Made by a program: the position numbers and the translations under genes. A DNA stretch of 64,000 nucleotides from Verrucomicrobiota bacterium (GTDB taxonomy: Bacteria; Verrucomicrobiota; Verrucomicrobiia; Limisphaerales; JADJPG01), in assembly GCA_016713365.1 (NCBI GenBank), contig JADJPG010000103.1, positions 1 through 64,000 on the forward strand. The letters run 5' to 3'. The first letter of the stretch is position 1. Each line of letters opens with the position of its first letter. A model generated the notes under the pieces. The model saw nothing but the letters and a program-made list of their open reading frames with translations. It searched no databases and was not told where the DNA came from. Positions 48,302 to 60,759 of the stretch are shown in pieces.

Positions 48302-51088
48302 CTACTTCTTACCCTCGCCGAGCTGTTCCGAAATCTTGCCCATCTTCTCCATCAGACGCGGGCGCAGCGGCGGTAGCACGTCGTGCATGGTCTTGTAGAC
48401 GTTCATCGCAAGCGTCCACTGAGTCTGCGCCTCGGCCACGCGCGCGGCGGCGAAGCCCGCCTTCTCCACCCACACCGGATCCGGCTGCGCTTTGCCGTTA
48501 AGGTTGCCCCCAATCACGATGTTGAAATAGTGATCGAAGGCCTGCTTGAGCAAGCCGGTCCGCAGCTCCATGGGCCGCTCCTTGTCCATTCCCTGCACTT
48601 CGAGCGCGTGGGCTAGACCATACTCCGCGAGACAACGCGTCGCCATGTCCGCCGACGGATGCTCCATAGCCTTGTGATAGGCGTTCGTGGCGCTTTCATA
48701 CTGCCGCGGATCCTCACCGGCGAGCTGAAGGTTGCAGTCGCCGATGCGACCCCACGCCAGCGGCACCAGCGGTGCCACCAGTTTATTGGTGACGAAGATC
48801 GAGAGCTGCGTGATGCGCTCAAAGGACGTCTTCGCATCGCTGTATTTCCCCAGCGGCCGGGCGCCGGGCGTGTCCTGTCGTAACGAGGCGTCGTCGCGGA
48901 TGAACGTATCGCCCAGCGCGAAGTGGGCTTCGGCAAGAATTTCAATCGGACAATTCTCCGCGTCCTCGATCAGCTTGGTGAAATGATCGCTCGCGTCCTT
49001 CCAGAGCTGCGCGGAGAAGGCAGCACGTCCGGCCATCATCCGGGCCTGATAGGTCATCGGACTGCGCACCCAGTTCGTGCTTTCCACGATCAGCTGGTAG
49101 CCACGCTGAGCCTCCGTGAAATTCCCCTGCCGGAAATACTCCTCCGCGATCCAAAACTGCGCGTCCCGGGCGAGCTCGTTGGTCGAATACGCGGCGACAA
49201 AGTTGGTGAACAGCTGAAAGGCAGTGGGATTGCGGCCCGCCTTTGCATTGGCCCAGGCGCGATTGAACTCGGCGCGGACGCGCAGTTCATTCGTGGCATG
49301 CCGGTCCAGCCACTCGTCATAGCCGCGAATCGCATCAGCATAGTTGCCTTCGTGGAAATACGTCCGGGCAATCGCCAGCTCCACCTTCGACAGAAGCGGG
49401 CGATCGGGAAAACGTTTCACGAACTCCGAGAAAACGCTGCGAGCCCGCGCCGGCTCCTTCACTTCGATCAGCTCCTGTCCCACCAGCCAGAGACTGCGCT
49501 CGCTGAAGACGCTTCTCGGATACGCCTCCAGCAACAGGCTTGTCGTGCTCGAAGCCGCGTCCACATCGCCAAGCTGGACATTCACGCGCGCTATCTGATG
49601 CAGGACCTGATCAAACAGGCTCGAGCGAACGCGCGGCACTCCCGCGAAATCATTCGTAACCGACTTATAAAGGCTGAGCGCGTTCGTATAGTCCCCCTGT
49701 TGATACAATCCATCCGCCAGCTTGAACCGTGCGACCGCCAGATCTTCGGAGAACGGCAGGCGCTCCGTTGCCGTGCGAAACGCCGGGATGCTCTCCGTCA
49801 CCTTGCCGTCAAACCACAGACACCAGCCGCGATTGAGCGCCGCCTTGCCCAGCAGCGGACTGTTCGTCGGCACCTTCTGGAACTGCGCGAGCGCCAGCTG
49901 CAATCGATTCGTCAATGGAGTCGCGGCCGCCAGATTCGTTGCCGCCACCGCGCCATCACCAAAATGCAGCCGCATCTGGAGTTCGCCGGACGTCACCAGC
50001 AGAACATCCGTCGCGGCGTCTTCCGGGCGGCGGGTGAGATACTCCTGCAATCGTTGCTCGGCGTCGGCCACGTTCCCCTGGGCCAGCTTCAGTTCGATGA
50101 TGTTCAACAGCGCCAGCCGTCGACGATCATCCGGCACGGACTCTACGAGATTGTTCGTGTAGGTCTGAATCGATTCCTCAATGCGATCCAGCTGCCGCAG
50201 CACCCCCGCGCGCATCGTCATCGAGTCGGCCACCCACGAGCGATTGCCCGTCGCCGACGCCGCAGCGACCAGGTTGGTGCTGTGCACCAACGCCTCCGGC
50301 AGCTTCTGGGTTGCCACGAAGATCCGGCTGAGCAGGAACTGGCGGTCCCACTCATATTCCGGGTACTCCGGCTTCAGCGGTCCTTCGGAGACGCGATTGG
50401 TCAGCTCCGCCGCCGCTTCATATTGCTTCTGCTCGAACAACGTCTCCGCCAGCAACAGCCAGCCGCTGATGGTAAACCGATCACTCGCGCGAATCTTGCT
50501 AATCTGTTGAAACGCGCCGTTCGGATCCTGAAGCAGCGTCACCACACGCGGGAACTCTCGCAGCTTGAAACGCGCGAGCGCCTCGCCGTAGGCGGATTCC
50601 AGCGACAACCGCGTGTCGGGAAACTGCCGGAGGATGAGCGCGTAGGAATCCGCCGCCGCCGCATACGCACCCGTGGCCAACTGCGCCTCCGCCAGACGAT
50701 ACCGATACTGGTCCGTGAGCAACCCGGCCTTCGGAAGGTTCGCGTCGAGTATCGCAATTGCGCGGGTCAGGTTCGTCTGGGCCATCGCAGCGCGAGCCTG
50801 CAAAAGAACCGCCTCGGCCAGCATCGGCGACTGCGGATATGCTGCGGCAAATCGCTGCAGCTCCCGCTCCGCCGTGTCATAAACTCCGTTCTGAAACCAG
50901 CGCGCCGCCGTTTTGAACGCGCGGCTCTCCGCCGTCTCCTGCGCGCGCGTTGGGAGCGCGATCGCCAGGAAGGCAATCGTCGCGAGCAGGAAGATCTGCG
51001 GAAAGCAAACAGAGTGCCGAGCATGGCTCGGATTCTGCCACAGGCCGAGCCATGCTCGGCGCTCCACACTTAAACAGTCTTCAATCAT
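48302..51088 (-). CDS. Exported tetratricopeptide-repeat protein
   Basis: The start is the ATG at 51088, preceded by AAGGA seven bases upstream and ten bases after the corrected uvrA stop. The product is about 928 residues. Residues 1-27 come from a palindromic repeat (VERRAWLGLWQNPSHARHS). A signal peptide then follows (PQIFLLATIAFLAIALPTRA). The rest is a long array of TPR-type helical hairpins, such as ESRAFKTAARWFQNGVYDTA, AEAVLLQARAAMAQ and DAQFWIAEEYFRQGNFTEA. It resembles periplasmic BamD/YbgF-like or Verrucomicrobia TPR outer-envelope proteins, a scaffold for protein contacts. The longer frame to 51166 overlaps uvrA and is rejected. Confidence 0.82.
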   Translation of the reverse strand: MIEDCLSVERRAWLGLWQNPSHARHSVCFPQIFLLATIAFLAIALPTRAQETAESRAFKTAARWFQNGVYDTAERELQRFAAAYPQSPMLAEAVLLQARAAMAQTNLTRAIAILDANLPKAGLLTDQYRYRLAEAQLATGAYAAAADSYALILRQFPDTRLSLESAYGEALARFKLREFPRVVTLLQDPNGAFQQISKIRASDRFTISGWLLLAETLFEQKQYEAAAELTNRVSEGPLKPEYPEYEWDRQFLLSRIFVATQKLPEALVHSTNLVAAASATGNRSWVADSMTMRAGVLRQLDRIEESIQTYTNNLVESVPDDRRRLALLNIIELKLAQGNVADAEQRLQEYLTRRPEDAATDVLLVTSGELQMRLHFGDGAVAATNLAAATPLTNRLQLALAQFQKVPTNSPLLGKAALNRGWCLWFDGKVTESIPAFRTATERLPFSEDLAVARFKLADGLYQQGDYTNALSLYKSVTNDFAGVPRVRSSLFDQVLHQIARVNVQLGDVDAASSTTSLLLEAYPRSVFSERSLWLVGQELIEVKEPARARSVFSEFVKRFPDRPLLSKVELAIARTYFHEGNYADAIRGYDEWLDRHATNELRVRAEFNRAWANAKAGRNPTAFQLFTNFVAAYSTNELARDAQFWIAEEYFRQGNFTEAQRGYQLIVESTNWVRSPMTYQARMMAGRAAFSAQLWKDASDHFTKLIEDAENCPIEILAEAHFALGDTFIRDDASLRQDTPGARPLGKYSDAKTSFERITQLSIFVTNKLVAPLVPLAWGRIGDCNLQLAGEDPRQYESATNAYHKAMEHPSADMATRCLAEYGLAHALEVQGMDKERPMELRTGLLKQAFDHYFNIVIGGNLNGKAQPDPVWVEKAGFAAARVAEAQTQWTLAMNVYKTMHDVLPPLRPRLMEKMGKISEQLGEGKK
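51012..51066. repeat. Palindromic repeat inside the TPR gene start
   Basis: GCCGAGCATGGCTCGG (51016-51031) and its exact reverse complement CCGAGCCATGCTCGGC (51045-51060) flank a 13-base loop. No second copy was seen in this window. It lies in the first codons of the TPR gene, in frame, between the start codon and the signal-peptide hydrophobic core. Such palindromes are typical dispersed elements in genomes of this type. Confidence 0.85.
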
Positions 51089-51098
51089 CGCGGCGTCC

Positions 51099-54109
<3,011 letters not shown>

Positions 54110-54295
54110 GATGTGCGAATCGTTCGCTTAGATAATCCCGGCACTTTAGTGGAGAGTTCGCACGAAGCAAAGGAGATGTCGTGTGAAGGCAAAACTTTGT
54201 CGGGAACAAATCCAGATTGACCCGAATAAGCAATACCCTAATCTTCGTCTCTACCAGCCAGTAAAACTGATAACAAAAACGAACCAGGTTTTATT

Positions 54296-55705
54296 ATGGA
54301 TAACAGAACAAACCAACCGGCCGGCGATTCTCGTCGGACGTTCATCAAGAAGACCGCTGCCGTCACGGCGGCCGTCACCGCCACGGGCATTCTCAAGACG
54401 CCCGTTTACGGACAAAACAAAGCTCCTTCCACGGGCCGCGTCATTGGTGCCAATGACCGTATCGCCGTCGCCGTTATCGGTGTCGGTGCCGGCATCGGCA
54501 AGAACCACCTCGAAGGCATCCATAAGAACGCCTCGCAGAACAACGTCGTCGTAGCCGCAGCGTGCGATCTCTTCAACAAGCGCCGCGATTGGGCGAAGGA
54601 AAAAGCCGGCCTGAAGGATTCCGATCTCTTCAGCGACTACCGCAAGCTGCTCGAACGCGGCGACATCGACGCCGTCGTCGTTGCCACCCACGATCCGTGG
54701 CACGCGCCGATCTCCATCGACGCGATGAATGCCGGCAAGCACGTCTATTGCGAAAAGCCGATGACTCGCTACCTGGACGAAGCGTTCAAGGTCCACGATG
54801 CGGTCAAGAAGACCGGCAAGTGCTTCACCGTCGGTTCCCAGGGAGCGTCTGCTGGTGCCTGGCACAAAGCCGCGCAGCTCATCACCGCAGGCAAGATTGG
54901 CCAGCTCGTCTGGGCCCAAGGCTTCTACTGCCGCAACAATCCGAAGGGCGAATGGAACTATGCCATCGAGAAGGAAAGCACCCCGGAAAACATCGACTGG
55001 AAAGCGTGGCTCGGCCCCGTGTCGAACCGCCCGTTCAGCGCGGACGCCTTCCACCGCTGGCGCAAGTATTACCCCTACTGCGGCGGTCTGCTGGGCGATC
55101 TCGTCCCGCACCGTTTGCATCCGCTCATGCTCGCGACCGGCAAGCCGGAATTTCCGACTCGCGTCACCAGCATCGGCACCCGCCATGTGCACACCGATCG
55201 CAAGACGCCCGGCACTCCCGAGCGTGATGTGCCCGAGCACGTTCAACTGTCGGCAGAGTTTCCGAACGGCATGTTGCTCACGGTCAGCAGCAGCACCGTC
55301 AACGCGAAGAGCGACGGTTTCCGCATCTACGGCCATCAGGCCACGCTCGAAATCGGGGACTCTGGCAACGTTCTCCAGATGATTCCGGAACGCGGTTTCG
55401 CCGACGAATACGAAGGGCTGACCGAAGTCGAACGCAAAGACCTGGGCATCGAACCGATCAAGGGGCTCCAGCACGAAGACATCCGAGTTCACGAGAAGAA
55501 CTGGTTCGATTGCATCCGCTCCGGCAAAGCGCCGAACGCAAACATCGACCTCGCGGTGCGCGTGCAAACGGTCATCTCGCTCGCCGAAATCGCTGAACGA
55601 CTCAAGATCACTGCGCTGTTCGACGAGAAGACCCGCAAGGTCACCACGGCGGACGGCAAGGAAGTGAAGCCGCTCACCTACGGTTCCGTTAAGGGACTTT
55701 CGTAA
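54296..55705 (+). CDS. Tat-exported Gfo/Idh/MocA-family oxidoreductase
   Basis: The 469 residues start with a twin-arginine leader (SRRTFIKKTAAVTAAVTATG). A Rossmann domain follows (IAVAVIGVGAGIGKNHLEGI, a GxGxxG variant) and the family's HVYCEKPMTR motif with the catalytic Lys, then a substrate domain (GGLLGDLVPHRLHPLMLATG). Such exported NAD(P)-dependent enzymes are common in Planctomycetes and Verrucomicrobia and act on sugars or cyclitols; the substrate is unknown. It is divergent from uvrA across 186 bases whose final part is AT-rich and probably holds its promoter. Confidence 0.92.
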   Translation: MDNRTNQPAGDSRRTFIKKTAAVTAAVTATGILKTPVYGQNKAPSTGRVIGANDRIAVAVIGVGAGIGKNHLEGIHKNASQNNVVVAAACDLFNKRRDWAKEKAGLKDSDLFSDYRKLLERGDIDAVVVATHDPWHAPISIDAMNAGKHVYCEKPMTRYLDEAFKVHDAVKKTGKCFTVGSQGASAGAWHKAAQLITAGKIGQLVWAQGFYCRNNPKGEWNYAIEKESTPENIDWKAWLGPVSNRPFSADAFHRWRKYYPYCGGLLGDLVPHRLHPLMLATGKPEFPTRVTSIGTRHVHTDRKTPGTPERDVPEHVQLSAEFPNGMLLTVSSSTVNAKSDGFRIYGHQATLEIGDSGNVLQMIPERGFADEYEGLTEVERKDLGIEPIKGLQHEDIRVHEKNWFDCIRSGKAPNANIDLAVRVQTVISLAEIAERLKITALFDEKTRKVTTADGKEVKPLTYGSVKGLS

Positions 55706-55727
55706 GTCGTCTCGACTCTGATTACAC

Positions 55728-55766
55728 ACAGGTTTCGCGAGCCAAAAGCCGCGAAACCTGTTTTTC
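55728..55766 (+). terminator. Rho-independent terminator after the oxidoreductase
   Basis: ACAGGTTTCGCG and CGCGAAACCTGT form a perfect 12-base stem around a 10-base loop and run into TTTTTCTTT. The apbE start at 55768 immediately follows the T-tract. Confidence 0.92.
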
Positions 55767-55767
55767 T

Positions 55768-56775
55768 TTGCCCGCGTCCGACGAGCCGCCGCAACACTTG
55801 AGCAACACGTTTCCAGAACCCGTCACGCTGGCGCGTCACGCCATGGCCACGCGCTTTGAGATCGTGTTGCACGGAGAGAATCCCGTGGCGTTGCGCGCGG
55901 CCGGCGAGGAAGCGCTCGACGAGATCGACCGGCTCGAAGCGCAGCTCAGCCTGTATCGTCCCACCAGTGAGATTTCCCACGTGAACGCCCGCGCCGCGCG
56001 CGAGTCCGTGCGCGTTTCGCCACCGGTTTTCCGCCTGCTCGAACACGCCCGGCAGCTCGCGATCGAAACCGACGGTGCGTTCGACATCACCGTCGCACCG
56101 CTCGTCCGCTGCTGGGGCTTCATGGGCGGAACGGGCCAGATGCCGGACGCCAACGCCATCGAAGACGCGCGACGGCGAGTCGGCATGCAGCACGTGGAAC
56201 TGGAGCCCAAGTCGTTCACGGTTCGATTCGCGCGCGACGGAATGATGATTGATCTGGGCGCCATCGGAAAAGGCTACGCGCTGGAACGCGCCGTGGAACT
56301 CCTGAACGACGCGGGCGTCCACAGCGCGCTCTTGCACGGCGGCACCAGCACCGTCCATGCGATCGGAACACAACCGGATGGTTCGCCGTGGACGATTGCC
56401 ATTGAGAGGCCGCGATTAGATCCCGGCGATGACGCTCATCTGCTCGCGCAAGTTCCGTTGACGAACGAAGCCATGTCGGTGTCTGCGGTGTGGGGAAGAT
56501 CCTTCGAAGCCGGCGGCAAGACTTATGGACATGTCATCGACGCCCGAACGGGCCACCCAACCGAAGCGGCGTTATTGTCGGCAATCGTGCTGCCCTCGGC
56601 GACTGAGACTGATGCACTCTCGACCGCGCTGCTGACGTTGGGAGTCGGAGGATTGCCGAAGATCGTTGGATTGCGACCCGGCGCGCGGGGATTGGTCGTG
56701 GACCGAAGCGGAAGTCAGCTGAAAATCGCGTCAGCGGGCATCGCCTGCGCTGCCCGTGACGACCGCAGGAGCTGA
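55768..56775 (+). CDS. apbE: FAD:protein FMN transferase (ApbE type)
   Basis: The sequence matches ApbE: MATRFEIVLHGE, ELDRLEAQLS-like text (IDRLEAQLSLYRPTSEISHVN), GAFDITVAPLVRCWGF, MIDLGAIGKGYALERA and GKTYGHVIDARTGHP with the metal-binding Asp/Thr region. It transfers FMN from FAD to Thr on membrane flavoproteins such as RnfG/NqrB/C. The start is a TTG at 55768, about 25 residues before the conserved core; a GTG/ATG farther in would clip it, and there is no signal peptide, which is odd for a usually lipidated or exported enzyme. The last 45 bases overlap the convergent gene at 56731. Confidence 0.85.
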   Translation: MPASDEPPQHLSNTFPEPVTLARHAMATRFEIVLHGENPVALRAAGEEALDEIDRLEAQLSLYRPTSEISHVNARAARESVRVSPPVFRLLEHARQLAIETDGAFDITVAPLVRCWGFMGGTGQMPDANAIEDARRRVGMQHVELEPKSFTVRFARDGMMIDLGAIGKGYALERAVELLNDAGVHSALLHGGTSTVHAIGTQPDGSPWTIAIERPRLDPGDDAHLLAQVPLTNEAMSVSAVWGRSFEAGGKTYGHVIDARTGHPTEAALLSAIVLPSATETDALSTALLTLGVGGLPKIVGLRPGARGLVVDRSGSQLKIASAGIACAARDDRRS

Positions 56776-57978
56776 ATTCGAAAGGACCTCCGTGGAGGAT
56801 GTCCCCTGCTCCACCGGGAAACCGAACTTCGCGAGAATCACGTTTCCATTCACCTGAGTCTGGATGAACAGCTTCAGGAAACCGGTCTTCGGCACAATGA
56901 ACCGAAATGGCACCTCCGGCCCGCTTCGCGCCAGTTCATGCGGCGGTTCACCGTGGGAGTGGACGTGAATCATCGTATTGCGATCGTCGAGGAACCCCAC
57001 AATGTGTGCAAACGATCCCATCAGCGGTTCGAGTCCGAAGCACGGCTTGCCTTGTGGATCTGTGACCCGCAGACGCGCATTCACAGGCAGGCCAGCCACC
57101 ACTTTCTTGCGGTCAAATCGCAGATCGAACTTCCAGCCGTAGATTGAATCTTGCATTTGAGTGACCTTGGAAATCGGCCTGGTCAGAACCGGACCTGTCC
57201 CGATCACCGCCTGCGGCGCCTCGTTCCTCCCCGTGGCCAGCGGCGTTACATCCAGCCACATCAGATAATTGCCTGTTCGCTTCGGAGTCATCACAAACAC
57301 AAAATCACCCGGGCGTCCGGACGTGATCGGATGTTCGTGATGGTAATCCTCCAAGGCTGGATCGATGGCAAGCACGTGCAATCGTCGCGTGTGCATCTCG
57401 ATGAGCTGCAGGGAACCGACACCCGCTCCTTTGCCATCGCGCAACCGCAGATCGACCTGCACCGTTTGATTTGAAACCAGCGCCGGGGAAATCGCCTTGA
57501 CCGTCAATGTGGGACTCGCGGGCAGGAAAGCCTTGGGATTAATCTTGGCGATGCCGAGCTTCAGCGAGCCTGGCTGATACTTGGAGTACAGATCCTCCAT
57601 CATCGTCCGCACTGTCGTCACCGATTGAGTGTAGACGGTGACGTTGGTCGTCGTCGCTGCATCGACCAGCGTCGAACGCATCTTGCCCAAGGCATCCTTC
57701 GTCTGACGCACCGCCTTCATTGTTTCCGAACCTTGCCTGACGCTCCCGCGATGGAGCAGAGCGAACTTGCTCAGGAAGACATTGACCCTCCCCGGCGCAT
57801 AACTCCACGCCTCCGCCCTCGAGATCTCCTCCAATGCTTCCAGTTCCAAAACAGTTTGCTGCCAGAGATCCGGCAACTCGCCCCCGTCGGTGCCGCACCA
57901 CGCCTCACCTAAAGGCACCGCCGCACGCAACGCCAGCGTTGTCGTCACGATCCAAACAGTCACGAAAGCACGGAACAT
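56731..57978 (-). CDS. Exported His-motif protein, possible metal binder
   Basis: The 415 residues start with a signal peptide (FVTVWIVTTTLALRAAVPLG). After a helical part come two beta-rich segments: IEMHTRRLHVLAIDPALEDY followed by HHEHP, and GFLDDRNTMIHVHSHGEPP. Such His clusters (HxxHxHP; HVHSHG) resemble copper-associated secreted domains in other phyla, so periplasmic metal binding is plausible, not proven. It is convergent with apbE, overlapping by 45 bases, with the same final codons serving both strands. Confidence 0.6.
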   Translation of the reverse strand: MFRAFVTVWIVTTTLALRAAVPLGEAWCGTDGGELPDLWQQTVLELEALEEISRAEAWSYAPGRVNVFLSKFALLHRGSVRQGSETMKAVRQTKDALGKMRSTLVDAATTTNVTVYTQSVTTVRTMMEDLYSKYQPGSLKLGIAKINPKAFLPASPTLTVKAISPALVSNQTVQVDLRLRDGKGAGVGSLQLIEMHTRRLHVLAIDPALEDYHHEHPITSGRPGDFVFVMTPKRTGNYLMWLDVTPLATGRNEAPQAVIGTGPVLTRPISKVTQMQDSIYGWKFDLRFDRKKVVAGLPVNARLRVTDPQGKPCFGLEPLMGSFAHIVGFLDDRNTMIHVHSHGEPPHELARSGPEVPFRFIVPKTGFLKLFIQTQVNGNVILAKFGFPVEQGTSSTEVLSNSAPAVVTGSAGDAR

Positions 57979-58105
57979 ATTCAGTCAAAGGCTGGCACTC
58001 GCACCGGAGACCGTCAAGGAACCCGCCAAGCGCCTACCATTCCTTCGGAGCCACCGGGGTTCCACTCAAGCCCGCGGATCGCCGGGTCGATGTCCTCCCC
58101 AGAAT

Positions 58106-59233
58106 ATGCGCATCGTCAAAGTCGTCTTCTTCGCGCTCGCTGGCCTTGTGGCCGGCGGCTTCCTGTTCAAAAGCGGTTACCGGGAATTCAGTGAAACCCG
58201 CCAACTTCAGCAAGAAGCGGCGACAATCGAGGCCAAGGTCGTGGACGAGCGCACTCGACATCGCGGCAAAGGTCGCACCCGTTACTACCTGACCGTCGAA
58301 TTCCAAACGCCGACGCGAGCGCCAGTGGTCCAGGAAACTGAAGTCGACTACGACACCCATTCGCAAGGCGCGGCAACGGGGCACGTGTTGGTTCACTATC
58401 TTCCGACCAGCCCAAGCGTCCTCCGCGCCGGCCCGACCGTTTCCACTGAGTTTGGCAACATGCTGTTGGGAGCGTTCATCGTGGGCTGCGGCGGCGTCAG
58501 TCTGCTCTTCATCCGGCAGCCATCGAACCGCAAGGAACTCGCCGAAGACACCGTCAAGAATCTCGAATCACTCTGCGACACCGACCAGCGATACGTGACG
58601 GTGGATGGAAAGACCTTCACGGGCGTCGACCAGAACTTCTACGACACAGCGCAGCGCGAGTTCGAATCGCACGGCTTCGTGTTCCTCGAAGACATGGAGG
58701 TAATCGCAAGCAAACCAGTCAAGGGACTGACGCGAACGTTCGTGCGCTTGATGCTCAGTCCCGACCGCACCCGCGTCGCGAACATCTTCCACGTCAAACC
58801 CGGACTCCTGTTCAAAACCCTCGGCGCAAAAGACGCTCGCGTGATCGGCATCGATACCCAGATGTCGGACAATTCGTTCGTGTGCACCGATAGCGCGGAA
58901 ACCTGCAACGCGCTCAACAGTCCACCCGACATCAACAGTTCTCACCTGCCCGCCTCATCCACCGTGGAGATGGTCCTCACCGCACACGCTCATCGCGTCG
59001 AAACCCACGCAGTATTCCGCGCCGGGGCCGCGCCGGTAAAAATGTACAACTCCGAAGACGTCCGTCGCTCAATGGAATTGCAGAACCGGATCAAAGCCGC
59101 ATTCCGCCAGAAAGTGGGACTCAGCAAGGAGGAACTCGAACGTCTCGCCGGCACCAGAAACAATCCGGTGGTAAACGACCTCCACGCGGATCTCGAGCGT
59201 CACCGCGACCAGTCCCGCCGCGACGCCGCCTGA
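58106..59233 (+). CDS. DUF3592-like membrane protein
   Basis: From the ATG at 58106 the protein has 375 residues. A first membrane segment (VVFFALAGLVAGGFLFKSG) is followed by a DUF3592-type beta domain (TIEAKVVDERTRHRGKGRTR, VLVHYLPTSPSVLRAGP), a second membrane segment (NMLLGAFIVGCGGVSLLF) and a large soluble C-terminal part of unknown nature (FVRLMLSPDRTRVANIFHVK). DUF3592 is of unknown function. It is preceded by 130 bases after the divergent His-motif gene and ends with a hairpin terminator. Confidence 0.7.
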   Translation: MRIVKVVFFALAGLVAGGFLFKSGYREFSETRQLQQEAATIEAKVVDERTRHRGKGRTRYYLTVEFQTPTRAPVVQETEVDYDTHSQGAATGHVLVHYLPTSPSVLRAGPTVSTEFGNMLLGAFIVGCGGVSLLFIRQPSNRKELAEDTVKNLESLCDTDQRYVTVDGKTFTGVDQNFYDTAQREFESHGFVFLEDMEVIASKPVKGLTRTFVRLMLSPDRTRVANIFHVKPGLLFKTLGAKDARVIGIDTQMSDNSFVCTDSAETCNALNSPPDINSSHLPASSTVEMVLTAHAHRVETHAVFRAGAAPVKMYNSEDVRRSMELQNRIKAAFRQKVGLSKEELERLAGTRNNPVVNDLHADLERHRDQSRRDAA

Positions 59234-59261
59234 CCGGATGCTCATCCTCACCGAAAACAAT

Positions 59262-59297
59262 ACACCCCAAGCGTCCAGCTTGGGGTGTTGCCTTTTA
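59262..59297 (+). terminator. Terminator after the DUF3592-like gene
   Basis: ACACCCCAAGC and GCTTGGGGTGT form an 11-base stem with a five-base loop, followed by TGCCTTTTAT. The T-tract is short, so function as a bidirectional block toward the convergent DUF4404-like gene is also possible. Confidence 0.75.
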
Positions 59298-59319
59298 TCG
59301 AAAGCCCTCGTTCGCGAAC

Positions 59320-59651
59320 CTAAATGCCGAGGTTCGAAAGCGTCGTGCAAATCGAGTTCACCGCCTGAACCAGTTTCGGATGCGATTCCTCAAAGCCCTC
59401 GACGGAACGCGACAGGCCCTTCAACGAAAGCTCCATCAGTTCCGGATTGCGCTCCTCACGCGTCGCTTCATGTGCCGACACCGCCGTGAAGCCGGCGATG
59501 CTTTGAGCCTTCTCCGCATCGCTCTCCGAAAGATCTGATACCTTAACTTCCAGCGTGGCCAGAAGCTTAAGAGCTCCGCCCGGCTTTCGTCACTCAACGC
59601 CTCGGAACCTCGAAGTCGTTCCTCAATCTTTCCAATCGTGTCTCGAATCAT
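59320..59651 (-). CDS. DUF4404-like small protein (frameshifted)
   Basis: From the ATG at 59651 frame 1 reads MIRDTIGKIEERLRGSEALS to AELL. A single missing base near 59566 (AAGCTTAAG) then moves it to a frame reading LLATLEVKVSDLSESDAEKA, SIAGFTAVSAHEATREE, then LKGLSRSVEGFEESHPKLVQ, ending CTTLSNLGI at a stop at 59320-59322. The joined product of about 110 residues has the DUF4404 pattern, including the FxxSHPxL end. It is a small acidic helical cytoplasmic protein of unknown role. Confidence 0.75.
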
Positions 59652-59706
59652 ATCGGAACCTGTTGGTTGAAGTTATTCTGAACAGCTGTTTCCGGCATTC
59701 GCGAAA

Positions 59707-60759
59707 TCAGACAACGCGAGCCTCGCCGGCGCCCTTCACCACCTCCCCAATGAACCACGCCTTTTGCTTTTGTGCGCGCACGAACTTCATCACGGCGTCG
59801 GCCTTGTCCTGCGCCACGATCACCGTCATGCCGATGCCCATGTTGAACACCTGATACAATTCCTCGTCCGGCACACCGCCCTTCGCCTCGATCATCTTGA
59901 AGATCGGCAGCATGTCCCACGAGCCCTTGCGAATCACAACGTCGCACTTCTTCGGCAGCACGCGCGGGATGTTGTCCACAAACCCGCCGCCAGTGATATG
60001 CGCGAGTCCCTTGATCGCACGAGGCTGCCCGTCGCGGTTGAACTTCTTCAACAACGCCTGCACGAGCATTCCGTAGCTGACGTGGACCTTGAGCATCTCG
60101 TCTCCGATCGTATTACCCAGCTCAGCGACGCGCGTCTTGGGTTTCAATTTCAGATCTTCGAAGAAAATCTTTCGGGCCAGGGAGTAACCGTTCGTGTGAA
60201 GGCCGCTGGCCTCCAGACCAATCACGACATCGCCGGGCCGTATGGTCTTTCCATCGAGCATTCGTGGTTTGTCGACCACCCCGACGATCGTTCCGCTCAC
60301 ATCGTATTCGCCGGCCTGATAAAAGCCCGGCATCTGCGCCGTCTCGCCGCCGATGAGCGAGCAACGATTCGCCGCGCAACCGCGCGCGAAGCCCTTGATG
60401 ATCTCGGTGAAAACGTGCGGCTCCAGCTTTCCCGTGCCGAGGTAGTCGAGGAAGAACAACGGCTCCGCGCCGAGCACCGCAATGTCGTTCACGCAGTGGT
60501 TCACCAGATCCTCGCCGATGGTGTCGTGACGGTCCATCGCGAAGGCGATCTTCAACTTCGTGCCCACACCATCAACGCTCGAGACAAGCACCGGCTGCTT
60601 GAACTGCCGCGTGTTCAGCGCGAACAAACCTCCAAATCCACCCACCTTGCCCATCACTTCGCGACGATGGGTGGAGGCAAGCAATTGCGGTAAGGTGGCC
60701 TTGACCTTGTTACCCAAATCGATGTCCACACCAGCGCGCGCGTAAGCTTTCTGTTTCAT
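59707..60759 (-). CDS. purM: Phosphoribosylformylglycinamidine cyclo-ligase
   Basis: The 350 residues match PurM: KQKAYARAGVDIDLGNK, the ATP-binding SSVDGVGTKLKIAFAM, LVNHCVNDIAVLGAEPLFFL, LIGGETAQMPGFY and HITGGGFVDNIPRVLP. It makes aminoimidazole ribotide in purine synthesis. No other pur gene is in the window. It is divergent from nothing close: 250 bases without a gene separate its start from the ROK kinase stop. Confidence 0.97.
   Translation of the reverse strand: MKQKAYARAGVDIDLGNKVKATLPQLLASTHRREVMGKVGGFGGLFALNTRQFKQPVLVSSVDGVGTKLKIAFAMDRHDTIGEDLVNHCVNDIAVLGAEPLFFLDYLGTGKLEPHVFTEIIKGFARGCAANRCSLIGGETAQMPGFYQAGEYDVSGTIVGVVDKPRMLDGKTIRPGDVVIGLEASGLHTNGYSLARKIFFEDLKLKPKTRVAELGNTIGDEMLKVHVSYGMLVQALLKKFNRDGQPRAIKGLAHITGGGFVDNIPRVLPKKCDVVIRKGSWDMLPIFKMIEAKGGVPDEELYQVFNMGIGMTVIVAQDKADAVMKFVRAQKQKAWFIGEVVKGAGEARVV

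Noticed and set aside
48923..51073. Plus-strand ORF of 716 aa opposite the TPR gene
   Set aside because: It is an antisense shadow rich in Arg, Gln and Leu, with no known domain.
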